64,000 nucleotides of DNA from Adiantum capillus-veneris (GCA_014529385.2 CM043967.1:13269501-13333500); one strand, 5' to 3'; numbered from the stretch's first letter, positions 9,484-19,553 are shown. Numbers and translations: made by a program. The notes: generated by a model from the sequence alone, not told the origin.

Positions 9484-10075
9484 TGTAACAAACTGCTAAC
9501 GTGTCAAAGCCTAAAGAATGGAGCCAACTTATAGATGCTGGCCAAGGGGCCTAAACCCTAATTTCTGCCAGAAACCCTAACTGTTGAAACCCTAATTCTG
9601 AAAACCCTAACCCTAAAACCTGTAAACATTAATCTAGAAACCCTAACCCTAACCCTAAGGGCAGATTTCCGCGTTTTGCACTGGCTGATGACGTGGCAGT
9701 TGTACGGATTTCCGTGATTTATGCTGGCAGCTTTTTGGCTTTGCTTTTGGACCAGAAGCTTTTGAGTTTTATAGGCTTTTTACCGTAACTGCTTCTCAGG
9801 CCAAGGGCCTTTAAATATGAGGCTAGGGCTCATTCTCTGGCATGCTTCCTGGAGAAGATGCGGAGTCTGGAGTACCGGCTTGTACTGTATTGATGCAATA
9901 TAAAGAAATATCGAAAGGGACGCCAAGGTTTGGGGCCAATACTCTCTGGGGTGGAATTCCGCCACTCCGTGTCGCGTGTTGTCTCTCTCTCTCTTTCAGT
10001 TCAGTTGTTATTTGAAGTGCTTAAAGTTGTTCAGTCTGTTCTTTTCTATTGGAACGTGGTGCCCGCCTTGTGACA
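9484..10075 (+). repeat. B1 3' LTR (592 bp)
   Basis: It matches the 5' LTR with scattered substitutions and a shorter CCCTAA array (9553-9660). It ends GCCTTGTGACA at 10075 and is followed by the AGGAG duplication. Confidence 0.93.
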
Positions 10076-10080
10076 AGGAG

Positions 10081-11153
10081 AGCCTTCCGTTCTTAATGAG
10101 AGAGTGCAATGATCACAAACAAAGTGAAAGGACATGGTGCGTGCAAGTGTATGAGACTGAGAGATAGAGAGAGAAGAGAATACGACACCAAGACGGTTGT
10201 AAAATCCTCCTCCGAAGGCCCCACTCTCGTCGGCGAGAGTGGTCTACTATTGAATGCACAAACTGGTACAAACTGAATGCATGTGACTGATGCAAGTCTA
10301 GGCTAGGTCGATGTCGACGACGAGGATGATGAGACCGATCTAAGGGCTAAAATCTGCTACTCTTTATCTGTTGTCCTTCTACTGCTGTCCAAAACCGCTA
10401 ATGGCTGAATTTTGCGGCGGCTGAAAACGCTATGGAAAATGTTGCCCTTGCTAGTCTTTATGGCTGGTCTTTATGGCTGAAACTGTCGGTGCTTATCTGC
10501 TAAAACCTACTGATGCTAATGTTGAAAACGCCATGTACAAGGGAGGGCGATCTGGGCTCCAAAATGCTAGGGCTGCAAATCTGGAAAACGCTAGATGATG
10601 GGATTTGCTGGCGATGAACCTCTTGCTGAAAACGCCAATGATTGGGGGTCTATGGCGAGGCTTACTTGATGATGAAAACGCCAAGGGATGAAAAACGCTA
10701 GGCTAGGGGAAGTCTTGCTTGAGGGAATCGCCCTGAAGGGGTTCTTGCTTGAGAAGTTGCCTGCTGAGCACTGGTGCTCCTACTACCTCTTCTGCCAATT
10801 AGTGCTAGTCTAGGTTTGCTTATATACAAACTTACTCAATTTGCCCTACCTACTTTCCAACAAAAGTCACTTAAAAATAATAAGTAAAAAATGTCAAAAA
10901 TAGGAAAAATAGGTTAAATGCACTGGAAAATTCCCCTGAAGGATTCTGATGGATTATGATGGGAATGCTTATGATCATGATGTGTGCAACCAGAGGATAT
11001 GCATCTAGATTAAGTGACTGGTCATGCACGGTCTGCGAACAGACTCACAAAAGTGCCAGATCACTTCCTATTCTAGACTGACTTCACAGAACTGAACCCT
11101 GGTCATGCTGTAGCTTGTCCACGGACACATAGGGTTGGATGTGTCACGTGACA
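10081..11153 (-). repeat. A2 3' LTR, main part
   Basis: It continues the LTR begun at 5837 and ends on the plus strand with TGTCACGTGACA (11142-11153), followed by the polypurine tract in inverse (TCCCCTCCTTTT, 11154-11165). With 5837-5927 the LTR is about 1.16 kb. Confidence 0.92.
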
Positions 11154-11165
11154 TCCCCTCCTTTT
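11154..11165 (-). promoter_or_regulatory. A2 polypurine tract
   Basis: The minus strand reads AAAAGGAGGGGA next to the 3' LTR start, the same sequence as in A1 (4888-4899). Confidence 0.9.
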
Positions 11166-11650
11166 CAAAGTGAGGTATTGGTACCGGACTGTATGGCGTC
11201 GAGGGAGATCGCCAACAATATCCGGAATCCTGGAAAGGACTCTTCGCCGGCCCACTCTGATGTGTGGGTCGTGCGATACTTGAACTTCATAAAGGTCTGC
11301 AACGCTTGCTTCTTTGGGCCGCGCCGAAAGCGACACAAAGTCTTCTGATTTTCCTTCCTTGCTTCAACTTCGTCTAGAGTCATGCTTCTTCCTTCTTCAA
11401 GAATCTCCATGGCTGAAAATTCCTGAAACCACTTCCAACACAAAACCATGAATATACCCATTCCATGTAAAGTGAGTGGAAAAAATCTTGTCGTCCTCAA
11501 AGACTGTGCATGCAATGTAGATGAACAAAGAGACGGATTATGAATCCGTTCACCACAGACACGCAAACAATGAGATCGAATCTTGACTTTCTGATCTAAA
11601 TCAATCAACTGTGGCAAATCACAATGGAAATGCCCATGCTTGGTGCTCAT
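11165..11650 (-). CDS. A2 ORF2, unknown protein (161 aa)
   Basis: The frame starts at an ATG at 11650 (MSTKHGHFHCDLPQLIDLDQ) and stops at the polypurine tract. It has a His/Cys-bearing N-terminal part, a hydrophobic stretch near residues 55-75 (GMGIFMVLCWKWFQEF), and a basic C-terminal third (CRFRRGPKKQALQTFMKFKYR) that is conserved in the A1 remnant at 4699-4886. I do not recognise the family. It follows ORF1 by 33 bases on the same strand, and the two may be parts of one degraded gag-like gene. Confidence 0.5.
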   Translation of the reverse strand: MSTKHGHFHCDLPQLIDLDQKVKIRSHCLRVCGERIHNPSLCSSTLHAQSLRTTRFFPLTLHGMGIFMVLCWKWFQEFSAMEILEEGRSMTLDEVEARKENQKTLCRFRRGPKKQALQTFMKFKYRTTHTSEWAGEESFPGFRILLAISLDAIQSGTNTSL

Positions 11651-11683
11651 ACTTTCTTGTGCTCTTTCTGAAACTGTGTCGTG

Positions 11684-12634
11684 TCAAGGGAGAGACGTGG
11701 AATGTGACTTCCTTGAATGCATACTTTTCAGCTTTTCATGAATAATCCGCATACATTCGTGCTCATTCATGAGTGAAACGTGCTCAACGTACAATATGTC
11801 ATGCCTAGGAAATGGGATCACATAAAGATGCTGACGAAAATACAGGAACCGATCACGAATGAAACACTCGTACAATGCGTGCGTACTAATCATGCGAACA
11901 CATAATACTTTCTGTGAGGGTTCGTTGGACCTAGGCTCGAGAGCCAAGATCGGTTCTTCCTGAGGGGATTCTTTGGACATAGGCTCAAGAGCCAAGATCG
12001 GGTCTTCGTGATTGATCGTCTCTGCAATGAGGTTAGCTTCACTAGAGAAAGTATCAACTAACACATCATCCTTGTGAACAATCACATCATCTTCATGCAA
12101 CTCATCATGCTTGTGAGAAATCACATCTTGATCATGCAAATCATCATGCTTGTCATTGTCATCCAAATCAACATGCTCATCATTATCATTCAAATCATCA
12201 TGCAAATCATTGTCATTCAAATCATCATGCTTCTCAGAATCATGCAAATCCTGTGTGTCATGCTTGGGAGAAGAAGAGACTGAGAGAGTCTTCGTCTCCT
12301 GAACCTCTTGCATCTGTGCCTGCACTTGAGAAAAGAGTCGCAAGAACTCTTTCATGTGTTGGTCGCTCTGTTCTTGTCTTGCTTTGGCTGCCTTTCTTTC
12401 TGCTTCTCTTTCTGCTTTGCTTTCTGCGTGTCTGCGATCCATTTCTGCTTTTCTTTCTGCGTGTCTTGCTTCGCGTTCTAACTTCATGTCCATCACCATC
12501 TTGTCGCAAGCCTCCATAGGAGTTAGTGCAATCCTTGACGCAGATAGGGAAGGGGGAGGGTCGGAAAAACCTCCTGGTGGGGAAAATTCTTCTTTGCCTC
12601 TCTCATGCTCATAACCTCCAAGAGAAGTAGCCAT
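11684..12634 (-). CDS. A2 ORF1, gag-like protein with acidic His-Asp repeats (316 aa)
   Basis: The first ATG is at 12634 (MATSLGGYEHERGKEEF). The A1 start codon is ATA here, although the frame is open further upstream. Order: Ser/Pro-rich N-terminus; charged likely coiled coil (LEREARHAERKAEMDRRHAE, about residues 55-115); Gln-rich segment; an acidic tract of repeated HDDLNDND-type units (about residues 135-200); two EEPILALEP-type repeats (about 225-250); and a C-terminal domain rich in His, Tyr and Met (FRQHLYVIPFPRHDILYVEH). No zinc knuckle or catalytic site is visible. Its location after the leader suggests a gag-like or accessory protein of a non-autonomous element. The function is not known. 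Confidence 0.6.
   Translation of the reverse strand: MATSLGGYEHERGKEEFSPPGGFSDPPPSLSASRIALTPMEACDKMVMDMKLEREARHAERKAEMDRRHAESKAEREAERKAAKARQEQSDQHMKEFLRLFSQVQAQMQEVQETKTLSVSSSPKHDTQDLHDSEKHDDLNDNDLHDDLNDNDEHVDLDDNDKHDDLHDQDVISHKHDELHEDDVIVHKDDVLVDTFSSEANLIAETINHEDPILALEPMSKESPQEEPILALEPRSNEPSQKVLCVRMISTHALYECFIRDRFLYFRQHLYVIPFPRHDILYVEHVSLMNEHECMRIIHEKLKSMHSRKSHSTSLP
12130..12260 (-). repeat. In-frame 9-18 bp repeats encoding His-Asp-Asp-Leu-Asn units
   Basis: On the plus strand the unit AAATCATCATGC(T/A) with ATTGTCATTC variants repeats about eight times inside A2 ORF1. The array keeps the frame open and is absent from A1. Confidence 0.75.
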
Positions 12635-13092
12635 TCCGCTTCGAGTGATGACTATCCACTGAAGTCGTGGGTTCTTGTGGTCTTGGTTCTTAAGTTCACG
12701 AGGAACTTGGGCTCTTGGGTGTCTTGAGTTCTTGAGGTTCTTGAGGTTCTTCCTTCGCTTGCAATCTGTGTTAGAGAAGGATCTTCTCTTCACCCGAGTT
12801 CTGCTCTTTTCCGCGGGCGCATCCCTTGGCGGCCTTGCGCTCACACCAAGGTTGCTTTTTCCCACCTCATGTCAATTGGCCGGCCGCTAAGTGCACGGTC
12901 CGCTCTCAATGAGTGAAAAGAGGCACAAGGGGAGGCTGGACAAGCCCTTCTTTCCTGGAATTCCTGTTACTCTTCAAAATCACGATTAGGAATCGACACA
13001 CCCAAGCGCACTTGGGTTCGTGCGACCGCAACAAGCAAAAAAAAAAATCTTGTGATTCTTGTAGTTCTTTCCTTGAGTGATACAGAACACTC

Positions 13093-14216
13093 AACTTTGC
13101 TCAAGATGAGTGATCCGAACTCTGCTCAAGGTTCCTTTTGTTCTTATGGAAGTGAGAGCCTTCCGTTCTTAATGAGAGAGTGCAATGATCACAAACAAAG
13201 TGAATGGACACTGTGTGTGCAAGTGTATGAGACTGAGAGATAGAGAGAGAAGAGAATACGACACCAAGACGGTTGTAAAACCCTCCTCCGAAGGCCCCAC
13301 TCTCGTGAAGGAGAGTGGTCTACTATTGATTGCACAAACTGGTACAAACTGAATGCATGTGACTGATGCAAGTCTAGGCTAGGTCGATGTCGACGACGAG
13401 GATGACAAGACCGATCTAAGGGCTGAAATCTGCTACTCTTTATCTGCTGTCCTTCTATTGCTGTCCAAAAACGCTAATGGCTAAATTCTGCGGCGGCTGA
13501 AAACGCTATGGAAAACACTACCCTTGCTGGTCTTTATGGCTGAAACTGTCGGTGCTTATTTGCTGAAACCTGCTGATGCTAATGCTGAAAACGCAATGTA
13601 CAAGGGAGGGCGATCTGGGCTCCAAAATGCTAGGGCTGCAAATCTGGAAAACGTTAGATGATGGGATCTGCTGGCTATGAACCTCTTGCTGAAAACGCCA
13701 ATGATTGGGGGTCTATGGCAAGGCTTACTTGATGATGAAAACGCCAAGGGATGAAAAGCGCTAGGCTAGGGGAAGTCTTGCTTGAGGGAATCGCCCCGAA
13801 GGGGTTCTTGCTTGAGAAGTTGCCTGCTGAGCACTAGTGCTCCTACTGCCTCTTCTGCCAATTAGTGCTAGTCTAGGTTTGCTTATATACAAACTTACTC
13901 AATTTGCCCTACCTACTTTCCAACAAAAGTCACTTAAAAATAATTAGTAAAAAATGTCAAAAATAGGGAAAATAGGTTAAATGCACTGGAAAATTCCCCT
14001 GAAGGATTCTGATGGATTATGATGGGAATGCTTATGATCATGATGTGTGCAACCAGAGGATATGCATCTAGATTAAGTGACTGGTCATGCACGGTCTGCG
14101 AACAGACTCACAAAAGTGCCAGATCACTTCCTATTCTAAACTGACTTCACGGAACTGAACCCTGGTCATGCTGTAGCTTGTCCACGGACACATAGGGTTG
14201 GATGTGTCACGTGACA
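13093..14216 (-). repeat. A2 5' LTR (1.12 kb, end and primer site deleted)
   Basis: It matches the A2 3' LTR. On the minus strand it starts TGTCACGTGACACATCC at 14216. Its last ~27 bases, the primer-binding site and the first few internal bases are missing: at 13091-13093 the sequence passes from internal DNA (CAGAACACT) straight to AACTTTGCTC. Compared with A1, about 47 bases are lost. Confidence 0.9.
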
Positions 14217-14421
14217 GTCGGCAAGTCCAAGCATTGTAGAGATTTGTGCAATCATAAGTAGACCGCTCTTGCCATAGAGAGTGGAGACTTCCCAGGAGGG
14301 TTTTACAACGTCTCTAGTGTCGTATTTCTCTTCTCCCTTCCATAAGTAAAAGGAACCTTGAGCACAATTCGGAGCACTCATCTTGAGCAAAGTTCAAACA
14401 TTCATTCCGCTGCACCTTACA
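14217..14421 (+). repeat. A1 3' LTR, right-hand part
   Basis: It begins with the duplicated GTCGG and ends CTGCACCTTACA. It matches 3519-3817 but lacks about 94 internal bases. Element A1 ends at 14421. Confidence 0.9.
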
Positions 14422-14640
14422 GAGTGCTTATTTTAATATCATGTGTCACTTAGGCCCCATCGGACAGGGTTCCATAAGTTGGTGGGAACTTCTTTTTAAA
14501 AATAGGCCACTCAACAAGACTTTGCAAGTTGGTAAACGTCTTCTGCCACTTCTGCTGCTTCTTAGAGTTCAGGTCTCTCGGTTGGGATCTTCAAGATGGC
14601 TCGGGTCTTCAGAGGCTTGACACGTCAACAATTTGTGTCG
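14422..14640 (-). repeat. Inverted family B LTR fragment (left arm of a hairpin)
   Basis: This is the reverse complement, with mismatches, of about the first 220 bases of the B2 5' LTR (14663-14890), including the GGCCCCATCGGAC and GACACGTCAACA blocks. A1 is inserted in it, so the rest of this inverted LTR should lie left of A1, outside the window. Confidence 0.85.
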
Positions 14641-14662
14641 GACAGTCTTTCTTGCGGATACA

Positions 14663-15298
14663 TGTCACAAACTGCTGACGTGTCAAGCCACTGAAGAACG
14701 GAGCTAACCTTCAGATCCCGGCCAAGGGACCAAAACCCTAAGAAGAAGAAGCAGAAGAAGAAGAAGAAGTTTTACAAACTTACAAAGTCTTAACGAGTGG
14801 CCTATTTTTTTTAAAGAAGAGTTCCCACCAACTTACGAGACCCCGTCCGATGGGGCCCAAGTGACATAAAGGCATTAAAAAAAAGCATAACACTTTGCAC
14901 ATCAAAATATGATGACGTGGCATATGTACGGAGGTTCCGCAATTCGCGGCGGATTTTTAGGAAATTCCGAAATTTTAGGAAAGTGTTTTTTTTTGTCAGC
15001 TTTTCATATTTGATGCTTTTAGGCTTTGGGCCTTTAAATATGAGCCTCAGGGGCCTCTTTGACACTCTTCAGCGCACGCAGATTGCAGAGGAGGTGCTCC
15101 TCGGCTGTTGTACTTTGCGAATCAACAATAATAAAGAAATATTGAAAAGAGGCGCCAACGTTTGGGGCCAGTGCTCTATTGGGGTGGAACTTCGCCACTC
15201 ACCCTGTCGTCTCTCTCTTTTAGTTTAGTTGTTATTAAAGTGCTAAAAGTTGTTCAGTATGTTCTTTTTCGTTGGCACGTGGTGCCCGTCTTGTGATA
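14663..15298 (+). repeat. B2 5' LTR (636 bp)
   Basis: It starts TGTCACAAACTGCTGACGTGTCAAGCC and ends GTGCCCGTCTTGTGATA, similar to the B1 LTRs. The CCCTAA array of B1 is replaced here by one CCCTAA and a (AAG)n run at 14739-14768. A TTTAAATATGAG TATA-like box is near 15033. Confidence 0.88.
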
Positions 15299-15299
15299 G

Positions 15300-15311
15300 T
15301 GGTATTTAAGC
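15300..15311 (+). promoter_or_regulatory. B2 primer-binding site, degenerate
   Basis: TGGTATTTAAGC occupies the position of TGGTATCATAGC in B1. Confidence 0.6.
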
Positions 15312-16154
15312 ATCACACGCATGCTTTTCTGAAAGCATACCGGTCCTACAAAAGAGGAGACAGAGCAAACCAAAGGCTACTGGAATTCTATTTGAAATCC
15401 CGACTCTTGGACTTATTAATGACTGCCACCCTTACTTCATCGCGCATCGGGCACGCTCCCATCTTCGCCGCTCATGTTTTACAAGCCAAAAAGATTACTT
15501 GCAAGAGAAGAATCCAAGATTTATTTGTAGTCACGGTTTTTCTCAAAAGCAATGCCTTACAGAGGTTGACGACTATAGCTACCAAGCCGCACACTCCAAG
15601 GCTTTCAAGAAAATTTTTGCCCAAAGTTATATGGTCTCTGACATCTTACTTCGACGTGCAACTTCTGGCACAGTGGGGTATCCTGAAATGCTTGCCATGG
15701 AAACCCTGGCAGATTATAACTTGAAATTTCTCGACATCTCTCACTAGGTGTCTCTTCTCGAGCTGATAACCTTGGAGGTCCAGTGTGATTGCTGTCTTGG
15801 GACTACCATCACCGCCAGAGGAACACTGTCTGTCCCAGAGCTAATGGACCATGCTCTGGTCGGCTACGATCTTATGGAAGAAATCTAACCCTAATTTTTG
15901 GTGCAGGTTTCAGGATGGAAAGTCAGTCGACTTTTCAAGCTCGACTGATATCGAGATTGCTTTTTAAGTTTGAAATCTGTTTGAGAACTTGTTTGGTGAT
16001 CCTGTTTGAAATTTGTTTGAAATAGATGGTATCTATTTTAAACCTATCTTGGTGCCGATTTGAATTGTTTGACTCTGGTTTTAATATTGATTTCAATGAT
16101 TGGTGATATTTACTCCTGGCTGGAGTACTGAGAAATGATGTTTGAGAATGCTTG

Positions 16155-16520
16155 TTCATACTCATGGCCCGAACCCTTGTGGTTATTTGCGGGGGGAGTA
16201 TTGAATGATTGAAAGTGTTGTTTTTGCTCATGGCCCGGACCCTTGTGGTTATTTACGGGGGGAGTATTGTTGTTGTTACTAATGGCCCGAACCCTTGTGA
16301 TTATTTACGAGGGGAGTATTAAGAAGTCTAAGCAGTGGTTACTCTCAGCACCTCCAAACGACGCAGGCTGCGGTCTGGGGGGCGTTTGGTTGTAAAAGGC
16401 CTCTACATCTCATGGCTCATACCTTTTTAGGTTATTTGAGGGAGGAGCGATGAGGGAGTTGTTGAATAGCTCATGGCCCGGACCTGGATGGTTATTTGCG
16501 GGGGGAGTGTTCATTGACGG
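16155..16520 (+). repeat. CATGGCCCGGACC degenerate repeats in B2
   Basis: Five copies match the array of B1 at 8741-9115 in number and order. Confidence 0.8.
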
Positions 16521-16757
16521 CTCTGTCTTGTAACATGCATATGTGAGCATTTGTGTTGCATTGTGATGTGCCAACCACTAAATATTCCTAAGTGGATGAG
16601 ATTGCCTGGGTAAGTAATTTAAGTGCATCAAAACATTCATGGAAGATCAGTGCGGTCTAGGTGTGATGGCTAATTTTACTACGTCGGAATATCAAGAGTT
16701 CCGATCTAGACGAAAGGAGAAGCCAACTCCTTAACAAAAAAAGGAGCGAATTGGTTG

Positions 16758-17479
16758 GCAAATCTTGAGTCTCAAATTCACCATATTCCTCCTGCTTTTC
16801 TTCATCCAATTGCTCATCGAAGGTCAAGATCAACTTGGCCTTCTCTTATTTCTTTGTTGGTCTCCTTTGCTTCATCGGTAGATTCCTATTGAGAATCTTA
16901 CTATTGTGTTCCTTGTTAAATTCTCTATCAAAATCCATGGGGGGTGTTGCAAAAAGTGGGATTGGATCTTGCATACAAGAAGAATCCACTGAGTCTTTGA
17001 TACCCTTGTAACCAGCAAGCCACCAGCGAGGCAGTCAATCAATGGCAAACACACGTCGTAACTTGGAACACTGTAAACACTTCAACTTTGAAATCACTAG
17101 AGTCGAGTCGCGGTAGAGTGTGGTTCTCTAACTAGATGCGTTGGCCCCTAGGTCAAGCGCCCCTTTCAGTCGTTCTCTTATATCGATAAGTCAAATAGTA
17201 AAGCTTCCCAGAAGTCCCTCTCTCTGTAACCAAAGAATCCCCTCTAGGCACACTTATTTAGGCACTTGAAGCTCCAAAAGCAAGACTACCAAAATCAGGC
17301 ACCACTAAAAAGCAATAACTACTCCCAAAAGCATTTGCTAAAAGTTGTAAGCCCAAAAGCTCTGCAAGTCAATGCTCTCAAAAACAGCCGCCCAAAAGCA
17401 TCTACCTCATGCCACGGCAACAGCCCGCACTCGTGGCGCAGATTGAAATAAATTTTTGGTCATCCCATAGAGCAATAAC
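16758..17479. other. Unassigned stretch, possible retroelement debris
   Basis: No gene is supported. The minus strand between about 16770 and 17060 has coding-like but broken frames (for example FDEQLDEEKQEEYGEFE), which may be the remnant of a gag-type gene. Confidence 0.3.
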
Positions 17480-17835
17480 ACATCATCATTTGAGTTCTCT
17501 CTCTCTTTCTTCTATCAGTGTCCAATTGCCACATCACCACTTTGTGACATGCTGAAATTTGCTGCTCAAAACCCTAAATATACCTTCATAAGGTCAAAAT
17601 AATCTAAACTTACTAATTGCTAAGGTTCTTTTCAGTGGGCACCCGGTTCCCCCTTCGGTCACAATGGTATCAGAGTGTCGGGCGTTTACTTTTCCTACAA
17701 GATAACCGTTCCTACATCAATCTACTACTGGAAGCTATGGAGTTGGACGAAGAAGAAATGACAACAGAAAGAGGAGATGATGAAGAAGAAGAAGTTTGTT
17801 TTTGCTCTACTACACACAGAACTTCACACTAGAGT
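17480..17835 (+). mobile_element. LTR-retrotransposon 5' remnant with primer site
   Basis: A CT-rich, AT-rich stretch ends TTCGGTCACA and is followed after one base by TGGTATCAGAGT (17665-17676), an initiator tRNA-Met type primer site. The following GTGTCGGGCGTTTACTTTTCCTAC resembles the sequence after the family B primer site, and an acidic frame (ELDEEEMTTERGDDEEEE) starts nearby. The LTR start was not placed, and similarity to anything ends near 17835. Confidence 0.6.
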
Positions 17836-18728
17836 TGAGGCATGGAATGACGGAGTTCCACTCCCAGAAACAATGGAGCTCTAGTAGCATGTCAGAAGTG
17901 GCAGCAGACAGATCAATATAAATAGGGAGGCACCCTCGAAATAAAGAGTCACCTGGACGAGACTTGGTCCAGCTCTTTCCACATATCAGTCCACAACCCA
18001 AAAATAGGAGGGCACCCTGGACATGAAGGCACCTGGACCAGATTTGGTCCAGGACATAGCAAACTCCTAAAAGAGCAGTTAGACACATCAAATTGCCTCA
18101 AAAGCTTGCTATTCTACTCCCTTGCCCAGACTCATGAACATCTAGGAATCAAAAATGATGCAAGCTGCATTGGACCAGATCATAGTGGCACAGAGGAAGG
18201 CTGACTCCTAACTAAGACTAGTAATTGCTTCCAAAAACACCTTGTGAGTACATACTAGCTCCAATATGGCGAGGCCAACTTGCCAGAGAGACGCAAAAGC
18301 ATCCACAGCAAGAACACTGTTGGATGCATATGCCAAAAAAAAACATATCAAGTAAGGTACAAAACCTCACAGAATAAGGGAAGATAGTGCTGACATAATC
18401 TGCATTGGGCATCCATCCAGTCATAGCTCATTACATACTCATGCTGGAACATGCATGGTAACAAAAGAACATGATGTGTGAACTGCCAACACGAAATCCC
18501 TTGGCTTCACCTATTGGAAACAAACAGTATTGCCTCGAGCGTCTAATGAATCTGATGTAAATCAGATTGATACTGTTGTTGGACGCTTCAAACATCAGAC
18601 AAATTAATTTTAACATTTTTGAGCCATGAAACGCACAGTAGGTGTTCGGCAAGGTTCTGCATATCTCTAAGTCCATCTAGTTAGAAATTTATAAAAAGAA
18701 ATAGTGATGCATTTAGTGAAAGGAAGCT
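17836..18728. other. Low-information stretch with two related ~60 bp blocks
   Basis: No gene is supported. Two imperfect copies of a GGAGG(C/G)CACCCT...CACCTGGAC(C/G)AGA(C/T)TTGGTCCAG unit lie at about 17923-17975 and 18007-18056. They are palindromic in part (CTGGACCAGATTTGGTCCAG). Confidence 0.4.
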
Positions 18729-18956
18729 TTAGGCTGATCTTCTACATATGACAAACAGGCACACAAAGGCAGAAAGAGAGACGTACGTTGCTTCCCTTCC
18801 AGACTTGATACACGTGTTTTTCCACCATGACTTTCCTTCGATTAAAGGGAACAAACTAGGCATAGAAAGGGAAGGAAGCTCATGCTCTCCTGGAGGCATA
18901 CCCAACTCAGCCGCAACTGCTCCTGCCATATCCATGCCATTCTGTTGGAATGCCAA
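18729..18956 (-). CDS. Possible exon of an unknown gene (low confidence)
   Basis: A 75-codon minus-strand frame (MAFQQNGMDMAGAVAAELG) reads plausibly up to a GTACGT (near 18785) that could be a splice donor. A (GA)n tract, common in plant 5' leaders, lies upstream on the same strand (19085-19132). I recognise no domain, and an alternative frame (18842-19033) is also open. This may be chance. Confidence 0.2.
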   Translation of the reverse strand: MAFQQNGMDMAGAVAAELGMPPGEHELPSLSMPSLFPLIEGKSWWKNTCIKSGREATYVSLSAFVCLFVICRRSA

Positions 18957-19082
18957 TATATTCGCTCAAGGGTCTTGAAAAATTGTAGAGGTCCATACCA
19001 GGTTGCAAGGTCAAGAAACGGGTCAAGAATCAATACTAGTCAAATGCTGCAGAGAATTACGGGGCTAAGGCGGATGGTGGTG

Positions 19083-19084
<2 letters not shown>

Positions 19085-19132
<48 letters not shown>
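19085..19132 (+). repeat. (CT)n microsatellite
   Basis: About 24 uninterrupted CT units followed by a G run. Confidence 0.98.
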
Positions 19133-19134
<2 letters not shown>

Positions 19135-19553
19135 GGGGGTGTGCGTGCGTGAATGTGCGCGCGAGATTCCAAGCTCTCCTTTCTTGCAGGTTTCCCTAAA
19201 TCAAGAGGGAAGCAAAAACCACGCAAACCCACAGAGCAGAATGAAGAGTGCGCGCGCCCGTGGTGTTTATGTCAGATGAGAAGCGTGAGGGAATGCAGAA
19301 TCGCGGGAGGTAAAGCCTCTCGTCAGAAACAGCGCTCTCGTCGGAGTTCAGAACAAGCACAGCGGGTTTGCATATTCTTTCACACTTTTAGGCCTAAGTG
19401 TCTCTCATGAGTCGTCACTCAACCCGGTACACATTGCCTGGGACCAGATATGCTTGGAACTTCCAACTCTTAGGGGGCACCCCCATAGGCCCTCCACATA
19501 GACCTACAATATCGTTAAGGCAGAGGCTAGCCGGGGAGGGAGAGCCTCATGAC

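Larger units (their letters stand above)
5928..10075 (+). mobile_element. B1: noncoding LTR retrotransposon (family B)
   Basis: LTRs at 5928-6556 and 9484-10075 surround 2.9 kb of internal DNA without any credible coding frame. The target duplication is GGGAG (5923-5927) and AGGAG (10076-10080), with one mismatch. Removing B1 restores a continuous family A LTR. Compared with B2, the internal region carries an extra piece of about 1.3 kb (6768-8075). Large noncoding LTR elements of this kind (LARD type) depend on proteins from other elements. Confidence 0.93.
5837..14216 (-). mobile_element. A2: family A element inserted in the A1 3' LTR (contains B1)
   Basis: On the plus strand it begins TGTAAGGTGCAACGG and ends TGTCACGTGACA, which are the inverted LTR ends, and is flanked by a perfect 5 bp duplication GTCGG (5832-5836 and 14217-14221). 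Without B1 it is about 4.2 kb: LTRs of about 1.12-1.16 kb around 1.94 kb of internal DNA with two small ORFs. It encodes no recognisable enzyme. The 5' LTR has lost its end together with the primer site. Confidence 0.93.
3507..14421 (+). mobile_element. A1: non-autonomous LTR element (family A), carrying nested A2 and B1
   Basis: Plus-strand order: right part of the 5' LTR (3507-3817), primer site (3819), a short internal region (3818-4899), polypurine tract, and a 3' LTR (4900-5836, resuming at 14222-14421) split by the A2 insertion. The left part of the 5' LTR is beyond the C1 element and off the window. The internal region is only about 1.1 kb against 1.94 kb in A2, so A1 has an internal deletion between about 4690 and 4700 relative to A2. 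No protease, integrase or polymerase is present, so mobility would need enzymes from another element. Confidence 0.88.
14663..16757 (+). mobile_element. B2: family B element, 3'-truncated
   Basis: A 5' LTR (14663-15298), a degenerate primer site (15300) and internal DNA collinear with B1 are present up to about 16757. Beyond that the similarity to B1 stops and there is no polypurine tract or 3' LTR. No credible coding frame was seen. Confidence 0.85.

Noticed and set aside
12635-12865. Extended start of A2 ORF1 upstream of 12634
   Set aside because: The open frame begins with GTG and no ATG; the ATG used in A1 is ATA here, so the first ATG at 12634 was chosen.
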